The translations under genes and the position numbers were made by a program. A model generated the notes under the pieces. It was not told the origin of the DNA and did not search any database. It worked only from the letters and a program-made list of their open reading frames with translations. A DNA stretch of 64,000 nt from Artocarpus heterophyllus (Eukaryota; Streptophyta; Magnoliopsida; Rosales; Moraceae), in contig CM046353.1 in the NCBI GenBank assembly GCA_025403435.1, forward strand, positions 13,254,836-13,318,835. The letters are read 5' to 3'. Every line of letters starts with the position of its first letter. Positions within the stretch are counted from its first letter, which is position 1. This document shows positions 12,401 to 22,420 of the stretch, piece after piece.

Positions 12401-13525
12401 AGAAGAAATAGAAATTAAATTCCGTCGAAAAGACGGTACAATATAAGTCTCAAATAAATCTAAATAATTTCTAGTTCTTAATCGTAATTTGAAAGTTCCT
12501 ATAGCCTCCACTACAACTTTATTGCCATCGCCCACAAAGATGAATCTTTCAGCATCACTTGACGTTCGACTCCACAGAGAACCCTGCATAGTCATACTTA
12601 TGTGAGTAGTAGTACCGGAATCCACCCACCAAGTATTCTTAGGTACAGAAGCTAAATTAACTTCAGAACAAACAAAAGTTAGAAGCTTACCCTTCTTTAC
12701 ACGCTAGGCAGCGTATTTGGAACACTCCTTCTTCATGTGTCCTGGCTTCTTGTAGAAGTAGCAGGTAAAATCCTCATCCTACTTCTTTTGTTTCTTTTTC
12801 TGCTGAGAAGCACCTTCCACAGTATCCTTAGCTCTATTCTTTTTCTTGTTTTGAGAGGTTGAAGCCAAGTGAGCACTCTTAGTCTTATCCCACTGTTGCC
12901 TTTCTTCTTCTTGCACACAGTGAGATATAAGCTCATTTAAGGACCATTTGTCCTTTTGAGTGTTATAACTCACTTTGAATTGCCCAAAGTGTGCAGGAAG
13001 AGAGATCAAAACCAAGTGCACGAGCAAGTCCTCTGACAGCTCTAGCTTAAGTGACTTGAGTTTCGATGCGAGATGAGACATCTCCATGATGTACTCTCTT
13101 ATGTTCCCTTTGGCCTTATATTTCATCAAGACGAGTTTAGCCAAAAGGCTACTTACCTCTGAATTTTCATTTTTGGCAAAATATTGCTCAATTTCCTCAA
13201 TGAACTTCTTGGCATTCTCGCTCTCAATAATAGAGCCCCAAAACATTTCGGGAATGGTGCGTTTCATGATCATTAAGCACATTCGGTTTGAGCAATCCCA
13301 TTTCTCAATTTTAACCTCATTAGGATTTTTCGTAGTAGGAATGGGTCGCTCCGACCTAAGTACAAGATCCAAATCTATACAACCGAAGACTATCTCCACG
13401 GTTTCCTTCCAAATCTTGAAGTTCGTCCCATTCAGCATTAGGATGTTATTGACTTGAGCAGAAACATTTGTAGTAGTAGCAATTAAGACTGGATAGAGAA
13501 CAAAATAAAAAATCAAAATAAGCAA
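9437..13525 (-). pseudogene. Copia gag-pol polyprotein, inactivated
   Basis: Read on the minus strand. Gag is at 13525-12733 and contains MLNGTNFKIWKE near its N-terminus. Its zinc knuckle at about 12750 reads CYFYKKPGHMKKEC, so the second Cys of the CCHC motif is Tyr. Protease shows WWVDSGTTTHIS near 12620. Integrase at about 12200-11600 has the His-His-Cys-Cys region (HKRLGH and CIEC) and a core ending in GKPSMNGVAERRNRTL. The connection region lies at 11514-10870. RT shows FLNGDIDE and the catalytic YVDD (10416-10427). RNase H runs to 9437 and ends with the typical ADPLTKGL...MGVV tail. Stops interrupt the knuckle region, the integrase start (Trp codon of the WHKRLGH-type motif now TAG) and several later sites, and RT is split by frameshifts near 10490 and 10340. 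It cannot give an active polyprotein. Confidence 0.92.
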
Positions 13526-13972
13526 TATATATATGGGCCTTTAATTAAGATACCTAACACAACATTAATATCTAGTCTTTGGACAAAGATATCAACTTGT
13601 AAGTGGTATTCTTAGCATAGTAATCAAATACTGATAATAATTCCTGTAAAAAAAATAGTCTTTCTTTGGACCGACTATTATTCACATGGAAAATTTAATA
13701 ATTATCACATATCATTACTATAAGTGAATATGTAATTTGACCAAACATTAATCTTCCTTTGGGCCGGTTAATATTCGCATGAATCACATATGCACAATTA
13801 CCTTGACATTCTAAAATAAATTAATTTACACAAAAGGAGCTACTTTGGTACCATATTGTTTCAATTAATCTGTTTCAGAATATTGGACTTTTATATGGAA
13901 ATATATACTAAAAGATTCAAAACTTCAATTTAAACTATATTCAACATTAGATTTTTTTAAAATTAAGTATAT

Positions 13973-14061
13973 AAACGACTTGTCGTTTGAAGAGAAAAGA
14001 TACAGCCATCTATAAGAAAATGACATGTCATTTAGTTTACCCAAAAACGACATGTCGTTTT
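13973..14061. repeat. Three related 16-bp palindromes in the copia leader
   Basis: AAACGACTTGTCGTTT (13973-13988, one mismatch at the centre), AAATGACATGTCATTT (14018-14033, perfect) and AAACGACATGTCGTTT (14045-14060, perfect, extendable to 18 bp) lie within 90 bp. A half-related AAAACGACGTTTT follows at about 14147. The spacing is 45 and then 27 bases between starts. They look like repeated binding sites or hairpins. No known factor is assigned. Confidence 0.85.
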
Positions 14062-14267
14062 AAACCAATTTACCTCTGACGGGTTCTGCACGATCCGAAT
14101 GGATCTGAATTGCAGACCCTCCTTTTTCTTTGCCTTCTAAACACCAAAAACGACGTTTTAAATCACAGAATTTTAGAAAATCATTTACATAATGATTTGT
14201 AACCTTAGTTTTTATCAAAATATTGTAGAAAGCAACATCCAAAATAAAGTAAACCAACGTCCTTTGC

Positions 14268-14298
<31 letters not shown>

Positions 14299-14360
14299 AG
14301 CATGTCCAACAACTATAAATTGAAGTGTGTGTTTGTATATGCATATATATATATATATAT
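14268..14360. repeat. (TA)n / (CA)n / (TA)n microsatellites
   Basis: TA repeats run directly into CA repeats at 14268-14298, and a second TA run lies at 14344-14360. Both are within the copia leader. Confidence 0.9.
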
Positions 14361-14530
14361 GAATACACACTGGAATTTTGAACACCAAAAATTTCAAAAC
14401 GAAAAAATTTAAGAAATCATGAAATTGAGAAAACGTGTTCATATAACTGCCAAAGCAACCGGATGTATATATAACCAAAATACATATACAATTATGCAAA
14501 ACAATCCCAATAATCTAATAATGATAACCT

Positions 14531-14542
14531 GCTCTGATACCA
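14531..14542 (-). other. Primer-binding site of the copia element
   Basis: On the minus strand TGGTATCAGAGC follows the 5' LTR after two bases. This is the standard complement of the 3' end of plant initiator tRNA-Met and fixes the inner edge of the LTR at 14545. Confidence 0.92.
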
Positions 14543-14544
14543 AT

Positions 14545-15045
14545 TGTAGAAAATTTACAAAACAATCAACCCAATTCTATATGAGAATTGTCCTAGAGCA
14601 AGAACACTATTAAGCTTAGGATCTATATCATACCAGATTATTGAGAATTAATAAACAAATAAAATGCCTGGATCCATTGGTGTGAATCGAACAACGGAAC
14701 TAGTGGTTTGTCATTTTCCTCAACCAAAACGCCTCAATTCCACAATAGGACTATCGTCACTTTTCCTGATGGGGAGAAAAGAGACTATAACGTGTTTGGG
14801 TATATTGGGGACCATAACCAGAAAAGGTCTTCATATAGGGTTCTCATAATCCCCTAAATGGTATCCACTCAATTTACATCATATCAGTTTCCATAATTAA
14901 CGGGTTTTATCATTAAAATGAGATCACCAAAATTTCATCCCATATTAAATAGCTTTATATAATTGATTCAAAATTATATGTCGCCCAATATAGGAAATCA
15001 TATTTCCTAATAATTACCTAATATAGAAAATCTAATTTCCTAACA
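14545..15045 (-). repeat. Copia 5' LTR
   Basis: A 501-bp LTR running on the + strand from TGTAGAAAATTTACAAAAC to TTTCCTAACA. It is intact and matches the split 3' LTR. It lies about 0.9 kb upstream of the DUF155 gene, pointing away from it. Confidence 0.93.
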
Positions 15046-15938
15046 GTAAGTTCATGTAAAATTGGTAAGATTTATTTTGATTCTCATCTTGTTTATGTTT
15101 TTTTAGAGCTCGACTTACAGTGACTTTCCTCCAAGATTTAATCGAAGGTTGAAGAGTGCATTTTGAACATTTTAGGTCGTGTTTGTGTAAACCTAAATTT
15201 TTGTGTCAAGTTCGAGTCAACCTACGCTTCACTCGTTTAGTAAAAAGATCAATCAAATCTGTATTGTCACAACTAATATAAACAATATAAGTACTTTACT
15301 TTCTTAATCCACTTATTTATATTTTACTTTGTAAATTTAAGTAAAAGGTATTGTACTTTTTGTTTTATTTTAAGTAACTTTGTTAAATTTATTATTTCAA
15401 AAATTATTTGTCTATATTTTATTATATTTTTAATAAAAATTTATAAAATCAATTTAATTTGAGTCAATTGTGTGTCAATTATGTCATCGAATTGGGTTGA
15501 TTTCCAGTCATGTTCTTGTGTCGAAGCCCAACTTGCCACCCCTAGGTGACATGATGTATGATAAAATTTTTTGCTCAAGGAGATTTTGAAAAACTAGTAC
15601 CATCCATGTGTTTGATAGAGTTGGACAAAAACTTATGTTTAGTTTATCCATTTGAACTAGAAACATTTTAATTCAAACCAATCTTATTGTAATAAATTTT
15701 TTTACAAAAGTTAAAATGTAATATTTTTAATTTAAATTAACAATTTAAGTCAACGATCGAAACCTGATAATGTAATTTTCAAAGGGCAGAGGATAATATA
15801 AGACATTTTAAACTTTTTTTTTTTTGGGGGGCCCCGAATGAAGTTAACCTCGTTTGATGTTGTTTGTCATAAATACCCTCCAAATGCAAAACGTTCTCCC
15901 CCTCACTCTCGTCTCTCGGTTGTCCGAACCACGAAAAA
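15046..15938. promoter_or_regulatory. Upstream region of the DUF155 gene
   Basis: AT-rich intergenic DNA. Around 15500-15543 the sequence ends with TTGCCACCCCTAGG, which resembles the terminus of a plant hAT-type non-autonomous element. No matching left end was found. The last 100 bases before the start codon are more GC-rich (CTCACTCTCGTCTCTCGG) and are probably promoter-proximal and 5' UTR sequence. No TATA box could be assigned with confidence. Confidence 0.45.
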
Positions 15939-18900
15939 ATGTGGCGCGCCATTGACGCCCACCTCAGGACCATGCGTCTAATCCCCTCTCTCGTCTCTTC
16001 TTCTTCTTCTTCTTTTTCTTGCTCGCCACTCATACTCGTCCGTACAATCAGAACTCAGCTACAAACTTGCTCCGTCTTCTCCAATATACAAACTCTATCC
16101 CTAGCCGGAACCCTAGTCTCCAGAACTAACACCCTCGCCGGCGTCGGCATCCGGAGGTTCGGCTTCCTCGCCGCGGGGTGCGTGTCTTCGGTGTCGCCGG
16201 CGCAGACATTGGAGTGGAGCGAGCAGGCTGCCTCGTCTCCGGAGCTCGGAGATGGCGACAAGGGCAGTGTTGACGAAGATACCAGGCCTGCTATTCCTGT
16301 TCGAGCTTATTTTTTCTCAACTAGGTTTTAATTTTTTATGATTTTTTAGGAAATTGAGTTCTGAATAGTTTTGTGCAACAACAATTCTAATTGTTTGTTT
16401 GAATTGTAGTGTGGATTTAAGAAGATTATTGGAAGAGAACAAGGCCAATTTTATCCCGCCAACATCAAGGATGACTAATTACATTGTACTTAAATTTGGA
16501 GAGCTTTGTAATCCTCATGTAAGTTTTTTTCCCTGCTTTTAATTTTAATAAAGTTTTTGAATTTCTTTATACTTTTTGATTGTTTGTGGTTCTTTTCAAA
16601 TTATATTATATTAGAATTGTTAGAGAATAATGGATTTGTTAGCTGGCTGTTAAATTGAATAAATTTAGCATGTAACGAAGAAAAAACCATTTTTAGTGCC
16701 TAAGATTAACTGATTTAAGTCTTGCAACTCTTGTTTTTCTCATTAAGCAGCATTGGTGGTTTCTATAGCATTATCAGTTTTGGGAACATTTAATTTAGCT
16801 ATCCGGGTTAGCAGTTGGGTCGAGGGTTGTTTTGATCAACTTCCGGCAATCTTTCAAGTTTTCTGGTGGCTGTGTGCTCTTGATTTGTGGGACATAGGTG
16901 ATAGGTTCTTGAGCTATATGTCAAAAGCTTAATTTTCTTTAATTCATGTGCTCCTACATGGCGTAATTCGTGGACTGTGTTAAGTTTTAAGACCGGATTT
17001 TATTAGGGGTGGGCACTAAGACAAAATCATATTTCAATTCTTGGTGATTTCTGTGCTTCTGAGGAAAATGAAAGGGAGAATCTTGTCTAAGTTTCTATTT
17101 AGGCTTATCTTTATCCTGTCCTTCTTTTAGTGGTGTACATGTTCGTTAAGGATTCACTTTGTGAATTGCTTGATTATGCATTTTCCTGCATATCGGTATT
17201 TCGGCCTTGTACTGAATTTGCTGCCAAATACTTTGGTAACTCAAATATATAACTGAACGTGATGTTATGTTCTTTGTTTCAGGGCTTAGGTGCTTCCTTA
17301 AGTGGGAGTGACTGCTGCTATATGGTTGTTTTTCAGTATGGCTCCATTGTTTTGTTTAATGTTCGTGAGCATGAGGTTGATGGGTATTTGAAAATTGTAG
17401 AAAAACATGCATCGGGATTGCTACCTGAAATGAGAAAGGATGGTAAGATACTAAGATCTCACGAACACACTTGGTTATGAAGTGATGACGTTATGAACTA
17501 TTGATTCATCATGGAGGTTTCTCTTTTTTTTTTTTTAATCAATGAATTTGTGGATTTGAGTTATGTCTTTTGTTGCTCGTAATCTTGCATAATATATGAG
17601 AGAACTAATCATAGTTTGGGATGAGTGATTTTTGCTATGCCAAAATAAAATGGTTTACTTGGCATTTGGCATGCTAGAGTTTGAATTAGTGCTGTGTTTA
17701 CCCGTTCATGAACCAGTTGCAAATTGTCTTCTGGGGCATGGAGTTGATTTTCCTCAGATTTATTTATTCATAGAAGATTTTTGCATTTTTGCATCTACAT
17801 CAGTGTTATTCTTACATACTTGAACAATTTGATTCTGTTTTGAAATTTCAGAGTATGAAGTAAGAGAAAAGCCAACATTAAACACGTGGATGCAAGGTGG
17901 ATTAGACTATATAATGTTGCAGTACTTGAACACCGATGGAATTCGTACCATTGGTAGTGTCCTTGGTCAAAGTATTGCTCTTGATTATTATGTGCGCCAG
18001 GTATGGTTCATGTACGCTCGGAAATTTCAACTTCATCGGGGTTTTTTCATAACTGTTTCACTTAAAGCTTCATTTATCTTTTAGGTCGACGGGATGGTTG
18101 CAGAATTTACAGACATAAATCGTGGAATGGAAACAACTGGAAAATTTAAAATGAAGAGGAAAAAACTATTTCAGTTGGTGGGCAAGGCAAATTCTAATCT
18201 TGCTGATGTGATTCTTAAACTTGGACTGTTTGAAAGGTATTATTTCAATAATCTGCTCTAAGGAATAACTGCTTTTTCCATAACTTTGAGTTTTAGTAGT
18301 AAAGTTAATTGGAAAACGATCCATAAGTTAGAAAAGCAAGTATGTGTTATTCCAGCAGGTATAGTCCGCTAAATCAGGAGGCAATATTAGATTGTTGATT
18401 AGAAAGAGGAGATGATATAGCATCCCCACCCCTGTTTTTTGAATTGTCACCTACTTCATCATGGTAGAATATGATCGGGTTTACAGGTTGTTAATACATG
18501 AATAGGAACTTACATTAGTGTCTTGTGGTAGCTTATGACGAATGTCCCAGTTTGTCCATTCCTAGCAATACAATCATCCGCACCCCAGGAAAAGTTGTTA
18601 AAGATATTGTTCGGGCGACAATAATGATTGATATGCCAATTCATTTCTCCAAAAAAAAAAAATTATATTCGGGAAAAAAAAATTGTTTTTAAAAGTGATA
18701 GGGGAGACTCTGGGTGGTACTAGCTTGAGTTTAGCATCATGTTCATATTATTTGAACCGTCCAGCTCTTTTATTTTCTTTCCGCTTTCGATCAAGATTAT
18801 TTGGCTGTGTTTTAATTTGTGTCATGGGAATTTCGATTGGCTTTACAGATCAGACATTGCCTGGAAAGATGCAAAATATGCTCAGATATGGGAATATCTC

Positions 18901-19217
18901 AGAGATGAATTTGAGTTAACTCAGAGATTCGCAAGTCTCGATTTTAAGTTGAAGTTTGTGGAGGTACAGTAGCTTCATTGTGTACTTATTTCCCTTTTAA
19001 CTGTAAAAATGCTGAATCTGGGGAGTTTGTTATTTTCATCTATATGATTATTATAGTTACATTTTCCCCCTCTCTTTTGCAGCATAATATTCGCTTCCTT
19101 CAGGAAATTCTTCAAAACAGGAAATCAGATTTTTTGGAGTGGCTCATCATTGCCTTGATAGGTGTGGAAATCCTTTTATCTCTTTATGACATTGTACATA
19201 GATCAACATCACTATAA
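15939..19217 (+). CDS. RRG-like: Mitochondrial DUF155/RMD1-family protein (RETARDED ROOT GROWTH-like)
   Basis: Exons: 15939-16324, 16410-16518, 17283-17442, 17852-18000, 18085-18236, 18849-18963, 19083-19217. All introns are GT-AG and the joined frame is open, giving 401 codons. The N-terminus (MWRAIDAHLRTMRLIP, Ser-rich, Arg-rich, few acids) looks like a mitochondrial targeting peptide. From about residue 120 the DUF155 domain follows, with PVRAYFFSTSVDLRRL, a GSIVLFNV strand, the LNTDGIRTIGSVLGQSIALD block, DINRGMETTGKFKMKRKKLF, and LIIALIGVEILLSL as a C-terminal membrane segment. The yeast relatives (RMD1, RMD8) and human RMND1 share this domain, and RMND1 supports mitochondrial translation. 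In Arabidopsis the close relatives are RRG and RRL, needed for cell division in the root meristem. Which of the two this matches best was not determined. The first ATG was chosen because it fits the targeting peptide; an in-frame ATG at 15972 is an alternative. Family assignment is firm and the exact role is inferred. Confidence 0.92.
15993..16022 (+). repeat. Coding (TCT)n microsatellite
   Basis: A run of TCT/TTC triplets in exon 1 of the DUF155 gene encodes a Ser stretch in the targeting peptide. Such runs change length easily without breaking the frame. Confidence 0.8.
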
Positions 19218-19495
19218 CACTGGATATTTGGTGATGCGTCTGCTCAAGCAAAGCTCTTAGTGGATTTGTCGAAGTTGCTGTATGTTTTTACTGCTTATTA
19301 TAGTTGATTTCTTATTTCTTATTTCGCAATTCGTAATTTTGATGCCAATGCAGAATCTTGTAAATATATTTGAATTGATAGAGCAAAATTGATTATCATC
19401 AAATAATTTTTTTTTTCGTGACATTGAACTATCATTTTCTCTTTGTTGCAAAAGCCGAAACTCTTATTATTTGTGTCGTTTTTTTTTTTTTGGTA

Positions 19496-19660
19496 ACTAG
19501 AAGGATATTAAAAACGACAATAGCCTTTGTTTGAGAAGCAGGTTAGATATAAAACTCTCATATACTACAACACTAACATGCTACAATGTTTACGTTCTAA
19601 TTTACTTTCTAAACTGAGTGAAAAGTTTCAAACTAACAACCTTTTTTTAGAAGTGTAGTA
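19496..19660. mobile_element. Possible degraded MITE downstream of the DUF155 gene
   Basis: The interior has the TATAAAACTCTCATATACTAC / CATGCTACAATG words typical of the GGGTGTTTGG MITEs elsewhere in the window. The ends are too eroded to define inverted repeats. Confidence 0.35.
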
Positions 19661-19673
19661 TGCTAATAGAGTT

Positions 19674-20162
19674 AATTACATAACTAGATCTCTTAGTTCT
19701 CATTATTTCTCAATTTGTCTTTCTGTTTTTAGAAACTATAAAGTTATTTTTTGAATTTAAAAAATTGTTTCAATTTTATCCATTGCAAAATTTTTCGATT
19801 TAAAAAACATGGAGATAAGATAAAAAAAAAAAAAAACTCTACACTAAACGTAATTGTTTACGAAATATATGTTTGTTCTTGAGAAAAATTTAAAAAATAT
19901 ATTTTAAAATTTAAAGAGCCATAAAACTTAAGATCGTTTTTGAAATTTGATGTTTTGTTTTATGATTTTTTATGTTTTTAATATATAAAATATTTATTAT
20001 AACTATTTAAATGTAGTCATGTTGTTTTGTAATTTTTTTTTATTTATGAGGATAAAATTAAAATAAATTTTTGAAATTTTAAAGATATCTTTATAATTTT
20101 TAAAAACAAAGAGATAAATTAAGAAATAGTTAAAACTAGAAGATACGATTATATAATTATTC
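19674..20162. mobile_element. Long-TIR MITE, copy 1
   Basis: An AT-rich element of about 490 bp. The left arm contains CTCATTATTTCTCAATTTGT and CTTTCTGTTTTTAGAAACTA. The right arm carries the mirror sequence (TTTTTAAAAACAAAGAG, AAATTAAGAAATAGTTAAAA). Inverted arms are about 100 bp. Two better-preserved copies lie at 49425 and 49917. It is non-coding. Long inverted arms recall Mutator-type MITEs, but the target duplication is unclear. Confidence 0.75.
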
Positions 20163-22420
20163 TTATGTTAAAACCTCGATAAGTTGGAGAGGAAATTAAA
20201 AGATAAACAGGGAAAAAAAAAAAAAAAGGGAAAAGTTTTTTTGCTATCGCGTGTTTGCGGACAAATCACTTTGAAACCAACCCCACCCCCTTATTTCTTT
20301 ATTCTCTTATTTTTATTTTATTTTTTTTCACCCTTTCCATAGGCTTCTTTCATCTTTTATTTTTTCCTTCCCTTTTCTCATTCTTATTTTTTGGCTCTTT
20401 TTCTCTTTTTTTGTCCTCTTTTTTTTTTATTTTCATTTTCAATATTTTATTTTGTTCATTCTCGTCTTTTGTGCTTTTTGCCTCTTCCTGATTTTTTATA
20501 TATTTTTAATTTAATCTAATTTTCCTTTCTTTCATCTTTTTTTCTTCCTCTCCTTTCTCATCCTTATTTTTTTTTGGCATTTTTCTTCTATTTTGGCTTT
20601 TTTTGTCCTCCCTCTTTTTTTTTTTGGTGGAATTTCAGTACTTTATTTTGTTCCTTCTTGTCTATTGTGATTTTTTCCTCTTCCTAATATCTTTTATATT
20701 TTTAGTCTATTCTAATTATCTGATTACAAATCTATAAAGTATATAAAATCGTCGAAATGTAACTTTATTACGCTTTAACAGATGGCAGGGGATGAAATCG
20801 TACCATTTTTTATCTACTCTTGGTTTGGGGAATAAAACTGATCCCTTTTTCTTTTTATTTATTTGTTTTCTTTTTTTTTTTATCCCCTTTATTTTTTGCC
20901 CCTCTCTCCCCCTTTTCTTTTCTTCTCTTTGTTTTTTACCCTCTGTTTTTCAAATGCATTTTTAGTACTTTATTTTTTTTCATTTTAGAATGACTTTTTT
21001 TGGCTTCCCCCTATATCTTATACATTTATAGATTCACTTTATTAAATTATTTTAACATTTATCATCAAAATATTTTTTTCCTTAATTTATCCTTATTGCA
21101 TATTCATTTATGCCCTTTAAAATTTCATTTTATCAAGAGTCTTACATATGTATTTTTTTCCTCTTGGCACTTTCAATTACTATTTGTCTTATTGGTGTCA
21201 TTTTTTTAATTTACTTCTGCAAAAGTATTTTATCTAATACATGTCCGTACTCAAATATTTTTTTGAAGAGACATTCTCAACAGTTATTTTCTTATATTAT
21301 CTCTTAATTAATATCTTATGTGATTTTGCTAACTTTTTTTTTTTTTTTAAATAAGCTTCTTTTTATTTACACATACCTATGCTTTCTCTCTCTCACACTT
21401 ATATTTAACCAGAACACATGTTATAATTGAAATGTACATTTCAATCCATTTGTTTTTATGTCTATTTTTTTTAAATCTTATGTTTTCAAAGGAACCTTAT
21501 TAAACTTTTTTCTTCATAATCTATTCTACTTATAATTTTTATCTCAAATGTACAGTTGCCTAGATATTTATGTTGTGGTCGATTTTTCTCTAGAAATGGC
21601 CATTTTAAATTTTTTCACTAATTGCTCCCCCCAAAAATTCCTTCTCAAGTGTTTTTGTCTAAATATTTTTGTCATGCACCTTTTTCACATATATATATTT
21701 TTTTATATACCGCATAAATAAATTACTAAAATGCACGTGCATATAACTAGTGTTTTTAAAAGTTCATTTTAGTATCTTAAAGTCAATTTTTAGACATAAG
21801 ATGTCCTTTATACGTTTTGCGTTGGTCTAAAGTTTAGAAAAAGAAAGATTAGAAAAAGAAAGAAAGAAAATATCATCTATTAATATTTGGACACAAGATT
21901 GGTCTTTTTTTCTAAAAAAAATTTAGGCCATTAAAATTACAAGAGAAAATGGTAAAATAAAAATTTCCAGGCCGTTTGGTATTGTTTTCAAAATAAGTGA
22001 AAATATTTCTGTTTTGAAAAATGAGAATTTTTTAAGAATTATGCTGAGAGTGTTTTTAAAATTTGTCTTGAAAAACGTGTAAAAACATTTCAAAAAATTT
22101 TGGGAACAAAAACATACGGGGTCCCAAAACATGGTTTCAGGGCACCAGAGTTACATTTTTTAAAACTTCAAAGTCTATTTTAATATTATAAAAACACATG
22201 ATAACAAAGATTTTTAAAGAAACACTTGAACGGTAATAAAACAAAAATTGAACGAAATATTAAAAAGCAAAAATTAAGGGGAATAACATTGATGATAAAT
22301 TAAAGTTGACTAGTGACTCTGAGGAAGGTTTCCTCATTTTGATTTTGAAAAGTTTTTCTAGCTCCTTGCAGTAGCACACAAGCTTGAGTATTGTTTATAG
22401 ATCACTTTGAATCTTTTATA
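20163..22420. repeat. Pyrimidine-rich desert with degenerate tandem units (20280-21000)
   Basis: On the + strand 20280-21000 is almost entirely T and C. Landmarks repeat two to three times at roughly 190-260 bp: TTTCTCATTCTTATTTTTTGGC, TTTTTGTCCTC, and TACTTTATTTTGTTC followed by CCTCTTCCTAAT. 21000-22420 is AT-rich with no recognised gene. Open frames here are hydrophobic low-complexity products of the T-runs and are not credible. Confidence 0.6.

Larger units (their letters stand above)
13526..14530 (-). other. Leader of the copia element
   Basis: About 1 kb of non-coding sequence lies between the primer-binding site and gag. It is AT-rich and carries a set of palindromes (13973-14061) and dinucleotide repeats (14268-14360). 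The short open frames here mostly follow the repeats. Confidence 0.6.
6351..15045 (-). mobile_element. Ty1/copia retrotransposon with both LTRs and a nested solo LTR
   Basis: A complete but dead copia element on the minus strand. The 5' LTR is on the right (14545-15045). The 3' LTR is on the left, split into 6351-6430 and 8571-8993 by a later insertion. Flanking 5-mers GCAAG (6346-6350) and GTAAG (15046-15050) match at four of five bases and are taken as the target-site duplication. A tRNA-iMet-type primer-binding site sits beside the 5' LTR and a purine tract beside the 3' LTR. The gene order read on the minus strand is gag, protease, integrase, RT, RNase H, which is the copia order. Without the nested LTR it would be about 6.5 kb. 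Several stops and frameshifts make it non-autonomous. Confidence 0.93.

Noticed and set aside
15779..16261. Minus-strand frames over exon 1 of the DUF155 gene
   Set aside because: Antisense shadows of exon 1 and its 5' region, with Glu-rich runs from the TCT microsatellite.
20255..21307. Several hydrophobic open frames in the pyrimidine desert
   Set aside because: Phe/Leu/Ser runs come from T- and C-runs on one strand; no start context or family.
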